A DNA stretch of 12,936 nt. Source: Bacillota bacterium (GTDB taxonomy: Bacteria > Bacillota > Clostridia > Acetivibrionales > DTU013). Every line of letters starts with the position of its first letter. Position 1 is the stretch's first letter. Below are positions 7,191 to 12,929 of the stretch, piece after piece. A program made the translations under genes and the position numbers. Location: NCBI GenBank assembly GCA_023435925.1, contig JAEZLF010000097.1:1-12936 (forward strand). Reading direction: 5' to 3'. A model generated the notes under the pieces. It did no database searches. It worked only from the letters and a program-made list of their open reading frames with translations, and was not told the DNA's origin.

Positions 7191-8303
7191 TTAGTTTACG
7201 ATGGTCTTCTCTGTTTCTTTGTCAAACAGATGTACTCTGTTGGTATCAATAGCGATCTTTACTGTATCTCCGGATCTGGTCTTTGTTCTCGGGTTAACCC
7301 TTGCTGTACAGCTTACATCATCAATAAACATGTGCAGCAGCGTCTCGGAACCAAGCATTTCAACGACTTCAACCCTTGCGTTTACAATGCTGTCAGGCAT
7401 GGACTCAAGGAATACTGCTTCGTCGTGCATGCTTTCAGGCCTGATTCCCATAACAGCTTCCTTACCGATGTAATCAGTTCCATCAAGCTTCTTTGCTTTA
7501 CCTTCGGGAAGTTTGATGGCATGCTCACCAAATGTCAGATAAATATCTTCGCCGCGCTTTTCAATCTTGACATTGATGAAGTTCATCTGCGGGCTGCCTA
7601 TGAATCCGGCAACAAACATATTGACCGGTCTGTCATAAAGAGCTGTAGGAGTATCAACCTGCTGGATAAAGCCATCCTTCATAACAACGATTCTGGTACC
7701 CATTGTCAAAGCTTCCGTCTGATCATGGGTAACATAGATAAAGGTTGTGTTCAGTCTCTGATGAAGCTTTGTAATTTCAAGTCTCATCTGAACTCTCAGC
7801 TTGGCGTCAAGGTTGGAGAGAGGCTCATCCATAAGGAATACCTTAGGATCACGCACGATAGCACGACCAAGGGCAACCCTCTGTCTCTGTCCGCCTGAAA
7901 GCGCTTTTGGCTTTCTGTCAAGCAGATGGTCTATTTCGAGAATTTTTGCAGCTTCATGAACTCTTTTCTTTATTTCTTCCTTAGGTGTCTTTCTCAGCTT
8001 GAGACCGAAAGCCATGTTGTCAAACACTGTCATATGGGGGTACAGAGCATAGTTCTGGAAAACCATTGCAATATCCCTGTCTTTTGGTTGAACATCATTA
8101 ACAAGTCTGTCTGAGATATAAACCTCACCCTCAGATATTTCTTCAAGTCCGGCTACCATTCTTAAAGTCGTCGTTTTGCCACAACCCGACGGACCTACAA
8201 GGATTATAAACTCCTTGTCCTCTATGTCCAGATTGAAATCACTGACTGCTGTAACGCCGCCCTCATACCTTTTGTATACGTTTTTTAGCTTTACACTTGC
8301 CAT
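7191..8303 (-). CDS. ugpC: Sugar ABC transporter ATPase, MsmX/UgpC/MalK type
   Basis: A 370-residue ATPase of carbohydrate ABC importers (CUT1 class). Its motifs are Walker A GPSGCGKTT (residues 37-45), Q-loop Q83 in VFQNYALYPH, signature LSGGQ (135-139), Walker B VFLMDEP (155-161) and switch His193 in THDQTEAL. The C-terminal MalK-type regulatory domain starts at about 235 (FIGSPQMNF, GIRPE) and fits the usual 365-375 residue length. The start is ATG at 8303, with GGGAGG 7 bases upstream; an ATG 5 codons earlier lies in front of that site. No permease or binding-protein gene is present, and a terminator follows at once. This matches Bacillus MsmX, a shared ATPase serving several sugar importers. 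That sharing is inferred from the missing partners here. Confidence 0.93.
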   Translation of the reverse strand: MASVKLKNVYKRYEGGVTAVSDFNLDIEDKEFIILVGPSGCGKTTTLRMVAGLEEISEGEVYISDRLVNDVQPKDRDIAMVFQNYALYPHMTVFDNMAFGLKLRKTPKEEIKKRVHEAAKILEIDHLLDRKPKALSGGQRQRVALGRAIVRDPKVFLMDEPLSNLDAKLRVQMRLEITKLHQRLNTTFIYVTHDQTEALTMGTRIVVMKDGFIQQVDTPTALYDRPVNMFVAGFIGSPQMNFINVKIEKRGEDIYLTFGEHAIKLPEGKAKKLDGTDYIGKEAVMGIRPESMHDEAVFLESMPDSIVNARVEVVEMLGSETLLHMFIDDVSCTARVNPRTKTRSGDTVKIAIDTNRVHLFDKETEKTIVN

Positions 8304-8347
8304 TTTTTCCCCTCCCATATATTTATATACGGTTTATGATACTAATA

Positions 8348-8375
8348 ATACTATATCATGACCGCAATCTTTCAA
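8348..8375 (-). promoter_or_regulatory. Candidate sigma-A promoter of ugpC
   Basis: On the minus strand a -35 TTGAAA (8370-8375) and a -10 TAGTAT (8348-8353) are 16 bases apart. TATTAT at 8345-8350 gives a 19-base alternative. The leader to the ATG would be about 37 bases. No CcpA (cre) site was recognised by eye. Confidence 0.45.
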
Positions 8376-8487
8376 CTAGTACACTTTTTAACAAAATTAA
8401 AAAATCGTATTTAGTAACTTTGCATAATGCGTAGATTTGTGAAATGCAATTATATATAATGTTGTTTGGTAAGAATCTCATCAGAAT

Positions 8488-8525
8488 GTTGCATTTTTAT
8501 ACATTATGATGTATAATTATAACTC
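8488..8525 (+). promoter_or_regulatory. Two ARG boxes (ArgR/AhrC operator) over the argC promoter
   Basis: The ARG-box consensus core is TGNATWWWWATNCA. Box 1 core (8490-8503, TGCATTTTTATACA) matches every specified base. Box 2 core (8510-8523, TGTATAATTATAAC) matches all but the last two. As 18-mers (8488-8505 and 8508-8525) they are 2 bp apart, with centres 20 bp apart. That is the paired arrangement bound on one DNA face by hexameric ArgR. Box 1 covers the -35; box 2 covers the -10 and start site. Arginine-dependent repression of argCB is the expected result. No argR gene is in this window. Confidence 0.7.
8489..8517 (+). promoter_or_regulatory. Sigma-A promoter of argC
   Basis: A -35 TTGCAT (8489-8494), a 17-base spacer, and a perfect -10 TATAAT (8512-8517). 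The start is expected near 8524, giving a leader of about 146 bases before the argC ATG. Both hexamers lie within ARG-box-like sequences, so a repressor bound there would block polymerase. Confidence 0.75.
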
Positions 8526-8534
8526 ACAAGTTCA

Positions 8535-8567
8535 AAGAAAATTTTTCGGTTGTAGAAAAATTTTCTT
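8535..8567 (+). other. Stem-loop 1 in the argC leader
   Basis: A perfect 13-bp inverted repeat (8535-8547 with 8555-8567) with a 7-base loop, mostly A-U pairs, begins about 11 bases after the predicted transcription start. No T run follows, so it is not a terminator. It could protect the 5' end of the mRNA or take part in regulation; its function is unknown. Confidence 0.6.
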
Positions 8568-8583
8568 ACCACTGCTGCGTTTC

Positions 8584-8613
8584 AACGAGGCGGGGGATAT
8601 CTTTCGCCTCGTT
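8584..8613 (+). other. Stem-loop 2 (GC-rich) in the argC leader
   Basis: A perfect 9-bp GC-rich stem (8584-8592 with 8605-8613), extendable by four more pairs including G-U (8593-8596 with 8601-8604), ends about 44 bases before the argC ribosome binding site. The following ATAAATTATTG lacks a clean U run, so a standard terminator is unlikely. It is an RNA structure of unknown role. Confidence 0.6.
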
Positions 8614-8669
8614 ATAAATTATTGTTCATCCTGCTAGTATTTATTAGGAATGCAAGAAGGGAGTATAAA

Positions 8670-9617
8670 ATGACATACCATATTTTCGTAGACGGTCAGG
8701 AGGGAACCACCGGCCTGCAGATCAATGAGCGGCTACAGAAGCGAAACGATGTGAATTTGCTTAAAATCGATCCTGAAAAAAGGAAAGATATAGAGGAAAG
8801 GAAAAAACTGATCAATACAGCGGATATCGTATTTCTGTGCCTTCCGGATGATGCGGCAAAGGAATCTGTTTCACTGGTGGAGAATGAGAAAACATGTGTG
8901 ATCGACGCCAGTACGGCACATCGAACAAATGATGCGTGGGCTTATGGTCTGCCTGAATTAAGCAGCTGCCACAGAGAGCGCATAATGTCGTCAAAGAGAG
9001 TTTCTGTGCCCGGTTGCTATGCTACAGGTTTTAACGTACTTCTTTATCCATTATTAAAAGAAGGTATCGTTCCGGAAGATTATCCGGTCAGTTGTCATGC
9101 TGTTTCCGGATACAGCGGCGGAGGTAAGAAATTGATTGCCCAGTATGAGGCTGCTGATCCAAATGATGAAGCCATGCGCAGTCCAAGGTTTTATGCAATG
9201 GGACTCAAACATAAGCATATCCCTGAAATGCAAAAGGTATGCGGTCTTGCCTACCCCCCTTTGTTTACCCCGATCGTAGGGCCGTATTATAAGGGAATGA
9301 CGGTAGCGGTTCCTCTATATTCCAGACTGCTCGTCAAAAAAAGCAGCGCATCAGAGATTTGTGATTTTCTTTCTTCCTATTATATAGGACAACGCTTTAT
9401 CAAGGTATTTCCCTATGGAACAGAAGGCAATCTTGTGAATGGCTTCCTGGATGCAACGGGCTGTAATGATACCAATGTTCTGGAGATATTAGTGACAGGC
9501 GGAGAGGATCATATCCTGCTGACGGCCAGACTTGACAATCTGGGAAAAGGCGCCTCCGGCGCGGCAGTACAATGTATGAATATTATGCTGGGACAGGATG
9601 AAACGAAGGGATTATAG
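8670..9617 (+). CDS. argC: N-acetyl-gamma-glutamyl-phosphate reductase, type 2
   Basis: A 315-residue cytoplasmic NADP-dependent dehydrogenase for the third step of arginine synthesis. It reduces N-acetylglutamyl-5-phosphate to the semialdehyde. The nucleotide loop is GQEGTTG (residues 9-15). CLPDDAAKE (57-65) and the IDASTAHR region follow. The nucleophile is Cys116 in VPGCYATGF, the HAVSGYSGGGK stretch spans 143-153, and the substrate-side His lies in HKHIPE (181-186). This pattern and the length just above 300 match the less common 'type 2' ArgC rather than the usual ~345-residue form with GASGYxG. The start at 8670 has AAGGGAG 6 bases upstream; an ATG 16 codons earlier (8622) has none and lengthens the protein oddly. 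argB follows 11 bases after the stop. Transcription is expected to be arginine-repressed from the promoter at 8489-8517. Confidence 0.95.
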   Translation: MTYHIFVDGQEGTTGLQINERLQKRNDVNLLKIDPEKRKDIEERKKLINTADIVFLCLPDDAAKESVSLVENEKTCVIDASTAHRTNDAWAYGLPELSSCHRERIMSSKRVSVPGCYATGFNVLLYPLLKEGIVPEDYPVSCHAVSGYSGGGKKLIAQYEAADPNDEAMRSPRFYAMGLKHKHIPEMQKVCGLAYPPLFTPIVGPYYKGMTVAVPLYSRLLVKKSSASEICDFLSSYYIGQRFIKVFPYGTEGNLVNGFLDATGCNDTNVLEILVTGGEDHILLTARLDNLGKGASGAAVQCMNIMLGQDETKGL

Positions 9618-9628
9618 GTGGTATTATG

Positions 9629-10531
9629 ATGGAAGCAATAATAAAGAAAGCTGAAATTTTGATTGAAGCCCTGCCATATATTCAAAGTCTGCATGGCAAG
9701 ACGGTTGTAATTAAGTATGGCGGAAATGCAATGATCAATGACGAGCTTAAGAATTCCGTTATGGAAGACATCACGCTGCTGAAGTTTATTGGTGTGAATC
9801 CTGTCATTGTACATGGGGGAGGGCCTGATATCAATAGAATGCTCAGCAAGCTTGAAATAAAAAGTGAATTTGTGAACGGTCTGAGGGTTACAGATGAAAA
9901 TACCATGGAAGTGGCTCAGATGGTGCTCGTGGGAAAAACAAACAAGGAGATCGTGTCTCTCTTAAATCAAAAGGGCGGAAAGGCCATAGGACTATGTGGC
10001 ATTGACGGAGCCTTAATTGAATGTGAGCCTCACAAAGCAATGGTCGACGGAGAGGAAAGAGATCTTGGATATGTTGGTAAAATCACTCATATTAATTCCA
10101 AGGTCCTCGACCTCATTGCAAGTGATGAATACATACCGGTGGTAGCTCCTATCGGCGTCGGCAGTGACGGACACAGCTATAACATTAACGCTGACACGGT
10201 TGCAGGCGAAGTTGCCATCGCGTTGAAAGCCGAAAAACTTATGCTGCTGACAGATGTGGAGGGTGTAAAAATGGCGCCGGACAGTGCAGATATATTGCAT
10301 GCGCTAACAGCTGCTGAGGTTCATGATCTGCTTAACAAGAAAATCATCAATGGCGGCATGATCCCGAAGGTGCTCGGATGCCTTGAGGCATTAAATAAAG
10401 GAGTTGGCAGGACTCACATTATTGACGGCCGGATCCCCCACTGTATATTGCTCGAAATATTCACAAACAAAGGGATCGGTACAATGATTATGAAGGAAAA
10501 AATTCTATACCACAGTAATGAGCAGCTGTAA
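9629..10531 (+). CDS. argB: Acetylglutamate kinase (arginine-sensitive type)
   Basis: A 300-residue amino-acid kinase that phosphorylates N-acetylglutamate with ATP, the step before ArgC. The phosphate-binding KYGGNAM is at about 29-35, HGGGPDI at 62-68 and LRVTD at 85-89. NINADTVAGEVA (186-197) and the nucleotide-site LLTDVEGV (206-213) follow. The extra N-terminal helix (ILIEALPYIQ, about 10-19) and the C-terminal EIFTNKGIGTMI (about 276-287) are hallmarks of the hexameric, arginine-inhibited kinases of Thermotoga and Pseudomonas. This suggests a cyclic pathway with ArgJ encoded elsewhere. Two adjacent ATGs exist; AGGTGG (9616-9621) is 7 bases from the second, so I chose 9629 over 9626. No argJ, argD or argF follows, so the cluster is split. 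No terminator is seen after it. Confidence 0.95.
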   Translation: MEAIIKKAEILIEALPYIQSLHGKTVVIKYGGNAMINDELKNSVMEDITLLKFIGVNPVIVHGGGPDINRMLSKLEIKSEFVNGLRVTDENTMEVAQMVLVGKTNKEIVSLLNQKGGKAIGLCGIDGALIECEPHKAMVDGEERDLGYVGKITHINSKVLDLIASDEYIPVVAPIGVGSDGHSYNINADTVAGEVAIALKAEKLMLLTDVEGVKMAPDSADILHALTAAEVHDLLNKKIINGGMIPKVLGCLEALNKGVGRTHIIDGRIPHCILLEIFTNKGIGTMIMKEKILYHSNEQL

Positions 10532-10542
10532 CGAGGTTTTCC

Positions 10543-10677
10543 ATGTTATCTGTGTCTTCAGAAGACGCTGACCTCTTCAGTCCGGCGATGAATACAGACG
10601 AAAACGAATTAACTGTTAAGATTCAGGAAAATTATTCCGATGAAACTGTATATAAAGTTGTTACATGTTGGAGGTGA
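10543..10677 (+). CDS. Small acidic ORF, 44 aa, between argB and the PilZ gene
   Basis: An ATG-started frame of 44 codons, with GAGG 6 bases upstream, fills the gap after argB almost exactly (11 bases from the argB stop). Its TGA (10675-10677) lies inside the GGAGGTGAT Shine-Dalgarno of the PilZ gene, the layout of translationally coupled genes. The predicted peptide is acidic in its first two thirds (several D/E, few K/R) and ends VYKVVTCWR. It has no membrane segment, and I recognise no family. Supporting a real gene: position, ribosome binding site and overlap. Against: its shortness and the lack of any homology I can cite. It could also serve mainly as a leader that controls PilZ translation. 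Confidence 0.45.
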   Translation: MLSVSSEDADLFSPAMNTDENELTVKIQENYSDETVYKVVTCWR

Positions 10678-11363
10678 TTCTTCTGAACTCCGCAGTGTCT
10701 GCTTCAATATTAAAGGAAGGCATGATGATAGGTGTCAGGCTGGGTACAGTTGTTCCCTGGCACGGAAACATTGTATATGGAGTTGCGGGTGATACCATTC
10801 GCGTGGCATATATTGACAAGTATATGAAGGGGATCTCATCTCCGGGATGTGACGCCTGGATTAAATACTCAAACGACTATTTTGTATATTATTTCAGCGG
10901 GAAGGTCAAAAGTGTTAGCAAGGAACAGCCCGAGTACGTATCCATAAAAATAGAGACAGCTGAGGAAATACTCAATAACAGGCTGTTCCCGCGCTACGAC
11001 GTCCGAGTTAAGGCTTTGATCAAGCCCGTCTGGGATGATGAGGTTTACGATTGCACCATCACCGACCTTTCGTATGGTGGTGCAGCTTTTATTTGCGCAA
11101 AAAAGTTTGACGGCAATGAACAGCTGGAAATTACCATGCATCTGCCCGGTGGAGCCACTGCGGAGGTAACAGGTAAAGTGGTAAGAAGAAAAAGCAGCCA
11201 AATTACCATCACAGATCATTCCGTTCAATTTGTTGAATGTGATAATGTAAATAACAAGCTATTGTCTGAGTTTTTCTCAAAGCTTGAAGATGAGATTTCC
11301 GAGATCTATAATAATTATGTTACAGTCATAAAACGGAAACATTCGCTTACATCACAAGTCTGA
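10665..11363 (+). CDS. PilZ-domain c-di-GMP receptor (YcgR-like)
   Basis: Up to 232 residues, cytoplasmic. An N-terminal beta-rich YcgR-N-like region (about 15-100) is followed by a PilZ domain (about 105-208). The c-di-GMP-binding motifs are intact: RYDVR (110-114, RxxxR) and DLSYGG (134-139, DxSxxG). Proteins of this build bind c-di-GMP and in known cases slow flagella or alter surface behaviour; the target here is unknown. The start is uncertain. ATG 10665 lies in front of the excellent GGAGGTGAT (10670-10678). The codon best spaced from that site is an in-frame CTG at 10683 (8 bases from GGAGG). GTG 10695 is too far. I list the outermost ATG. The gene reads out of the arginine genes with no terminator and overlaps the opposing Gre-like gene by 17 bases. 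Confidence 0.88.
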   Translation: MLEVILLNSAVSASILKEGMMIGVRLGTVVPWHGNIVYGVAGDTIRVAYIDKYMKGISSPGCDAWIKYSNDYFVYYFSGKVKSVSKEQPEYVSIKIETAEEILNNRLFPRYDVRVKALIKPVWDDEVYDCTITDLSYGGAAFICAKKFDGNEQLEITMHLPGGATAEVTGKVVRRKSSQITITDHSVQFVECDNVNNKLLSEFFSKLEDEISEIYNNYVTVIKRKHSLTSQV

Positions 11364-11814
11364 TGCTTTTGATCTTTAGGTGCCGTATATCGGATTGCAC
11401 TTCAATACTAATTTTGCTGCCTTTGTTCTTCATCAGCAGCTCCTTGCCAATTGGAGACAAATAGGTAATCTCGTTTTTTACCCTACTGAGGCTGTCAGGA
11501 TGAATCAGTCTGTAAACACTGGATACTTTCCCCGTTTCATCCTCCAAATCAACCTCACTGCCGATAATGACAAACGGAAAATGATTCAGAGTCCCGGGAG
11601 ATGCCCCCGCCCTATGTGATTTTAAAACAGTGACATTCTCCAGTTCATCTTCAATTGCTTTCACATACCGTTTAAAAAAAAGTTTCATATCCTCCCGTTC
11701 TTTTCCGGGCTCCGGGAAAATAAATTCGACCAGGCTGTCCGAAGACTCTTCAATATATATCAAATGCTCAATTAGCTTCTCAAATACGTGTTTTGTCAAT
11801 GTTATGCTGCTCAT
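11347..11814 (-). CDS. GreA/GreB-like protein, divergent, second copy
   Basis: 155 residues. The C-terminal half (about 80-153) fits the GreA/GreB FKBP-like domain: FVIIGSEVDLED, then YLSPIGKELL (118-127), the conserved SPxGxxLL element, and GSKISIEV. That domain docks these factors at the RNA polymerase secondary channel. The N-terminal region (about 1-62) is helical and could form a short hairpin. It lacks GreA's GDLSENAEY tip and instead has FPEPGKERED at about 33-42, rich in acidic residues, and is shorter than GreA's roughly 75-residue coiled coil. Hence polymerase binding is likely, while transcript-cleavage stimulation is open. GGGAGG lies 5 bases before the ATG. It follows the first copy by 31 bases and is probably co-transcribed. 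Its stop overlaps the end of the convergent PilZ gene. Confidence 0.8.
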   Translation of the reverse strand: MSSITLTKHVFEKLIEHLIYIEESSDSLVEFIFPEPGKEREDMKLFFKRYVKAIEDELENVTVLKSHRAGASPGTLNHFPFVIIGSEVDLEDETGKVSSVYRLIHPDSLSRVKNEITYLSPIGKELLMKNKGSKISIEVQSDIRHLKIKSIRLVM

Positions 11815-11845
11815 CCGTGCCTCCCTGGTTTTGACATCCGTTCGC

Positions 11846-12352
11846 CTAAAAAGCGACCTCTGCCTGAACCTGGTACAGTTGAACTCTGCTATTTTCCTCG
11901 TCGATACCGGGCAAAGTAATACTCATCACTTCATAAGTAAACGTATCAACAGGCGTCTTTATAGAAACCTTACTGCCAACTGTTTTCAGTAATAAAGCCC
12001 TGCCCATAGGCGACAGACAGGACGCATAGCTCATATCCCTGATTGCTTTGTGTGCATATGGAAGAACAATATGGTAGCTGTAGACATCCTGGTCCAATAA
12101 ATCCTTCACTTCCACAGTGCTTCCAATAATAGTCAGCGGACACTCATCCGGAGCATCCTTCCGGACCCTGGCACCCTCGAGGTAGCCGCCGATTGCTGCA
12201 GTATACTCCCTGAAAAAGGTTTCAATATCCATACCGGCTCCTGCATTGTCGGCATAAAAGCTCTTAATGATCCCATCCTTTTTCTCTTCAATCTCAGCCA
12301 AGTGATCAGATAATATTTTAAACATCCTTTCGGATAATACTGTATTATGCAT
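11846..12352 (-). CDS. GreA/GreB-like protein, divergent, first copy
   Basis: 168 residues, paralogous to the downstream gene. The C-terminal domain (about 72-148) shows TIIGSTVEVKDL, CLSPMGRALLLK (112-123), GSKVSIKTP and YEVMSI, a close fit to the GreA C-terminal FKBP-like fold. An extra 20-residue tail follows. The N-terminal part (about 1-62) is predominantly helical with a short turn around FYADNAGAGMD (32-42), in place of GreA's acidic GDLSENAEY tip. The start is ATG 12352, with AAAGGA 8 bases upstream. In-frame ATGs at 12358 (2 bases from that site) and 12370 (in front of it) fit worse. A strong promoter with extended -10 (12452-12480) and a leader hairpin (12412-12442) precede it. A housekeeping greA probably exists elsewhere, so these look like specialised secondary-channel proteins. 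Confidence 0.82.
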   Translation of the reverse strand: MHNTVLSERMFKILSDHLAEIEEKKDGIIKSFYADNAGAGMDIETFFREYTAAIGGYLEGARVRKDAPDECPLTIIGSTVEVKDLLDQDVYSYHIVLPYAHKAIRDMSYASCLSPMGRALLLKTVGSKVSIKTPVDTFTYEVMSITLPGIDEENSRVQLYQVQAEVAF

Positions 12353-12411
12353 TTCCATCTTCCTTTCCATTTATTCTTACATTTAATGGTATTTAGTTAT
12401 AAATATAAGAA

Positions 12412-12442
12412 GACACCTCGCAATAGTTATTTGCGAAATGCC
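12412..12442 (-). other. Leader stem-loop at the start of the Gre-like transcript
   Basis: On the minus strand 12431-12442 pairs with 12412-12423 (12 bp, three G-U) around a 7-base loop, beginning only a few bases after the predicted transcription start. It is followed by TTCTTATATTTAT, a broken T-rich tail, so it could act as a weak terminator or attenuator, or as a 5' stabiliser. Confidence 0.5.
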
Positions 12443-12451
12443 TTCCCATTA

Positions 12452-12480
12452 ATGCTAACATAAATGTAAATGGATGTCAA
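12452..12480 (-). promoter_or_regulatory. Strong sigma-A promoter of the Gre-like pair
   Basis: On the minus strand: consensus -35 TTGACA (12475-12480), a 17-base spacer, and -10 TAGCAT (12452-12457) preceded by TGT (extended -10). The start is expected near 12445, giving a leader of about 90 bases. Confidence 0.75.
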
Positions 12481-12590
12481 CGGTGGATTGCGTTCCCATA
12501 AAAATACAAACATGCATACGATTGTCCTGCATATTCATATTTCACACACTGCTGTTTTCCCTAAATCAATTAAGCTGTCTTTAATATCCG

Positions 12591-12929
12591 TTAAGCAACG
12601 CTGACAAACTTGATGGTATCGTTGTTGCATAAATGTCCAATATCAGGCGTCCTCCCAACATACTCAACATTGACCAACGTATATCCTTCCACAATGAGAC
12701 CTTCCCAATAATGTCCCACTTCACCTTTCGACTTACCGTTTGTTTTTATGAATTTATTCAGCTCTTTGAGATTATCTGTTTTGGCACTTTGGCTTTCAAG
12801 TAATTTCAAATACATACTTCTGTCGTAAGGAAATGATATTGTCCCTTCCTTCAGTGCCTTCATCGTTTCATTGTAGTTCTTAACCGCGATGATATACCTG
12901 TTTTCTGCTTTTTTCGATTTTCCAAACAT
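12591..12929 (-). CDS. Unrecognised lysine-rich small protein, 112 aa (window edge)
   Basis: I do not recognise a family. The N-terminus (MFGKSKKAENRY) is strongly basic. The middle (about 14-62) looks helical and charged, with several K/E pairs. The last third (about 70-112) is probably beta-rich with conspicuous Gly, Tyr, Trp and a CNND segment. There is no signal peptide or membrane segment. Only 7 bases precede the ATG at 12929 before the window ends, so neither its ribosome binding site nor an upstream extension can be judged. No terminator is evident after its stop; about 110 bases separate it from the promoter of the Gre-like pair. It reads in the same direction as that pair, but nothing ties it to them functionally. 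Confidence 0.65.
   Translation of the reverse strand: MFGKSKKAENRYIIAVKNYNETMKALKEGTISFPYDRSMYLKLLESQSAKTDNLKELNKFIKTNGKSKGEVGHYWEGLIVEGYTLVNVEYVGRTPDIGHLCNNDTIKFVSVA

Larger units (their letters stand above)
8304..8669. other. Divergent intergenic control region ugpC / argC
   Basis: 366 bases without a protein gene. In order it holds the ugpC ribosome binding site and promoter (minus strand, to 8375), an AT-rich stretch of about 110 bases with no feature I can support, the argC promoter and ARG-box pair (8488-8525), two stem-loops (8535-8567 and 8584-8613), and the argC ribosome binding site AAGGGAG (8657-8663). I see no T-box, other known riboswitch signature or attenuator T run. Confidence 0.8.

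Noticed and set aside
7230..7898. 222-codon plus-strand frame antisense to ugpC
   Set aside because: No ribosome binding site, no family resemblance, and it lies wholly inside a clear ABC ATPase gene; it is a shadow frame.
8420..8449. Inverted repeat TTGCAT / ATGCAA, 18 bases apart, between the divergent promoters
   Set aside because: Six-base arms in AT-rich DNA are expected by chance, and neither arm fits an ARG box.
8622..8669. Earlier ATG for argC
   Set aside because: No ribosome binding site precedes it, and AAGGGAG sits inside it, 6 bases before the ATG at 8670.
8524..8669. T-box or other riboswitch in the argC leader
   Set aside because: No T-box sequence, no specifier-like arrangement, no terminator U run and too little length; only unnamed stem-loops are supportable.
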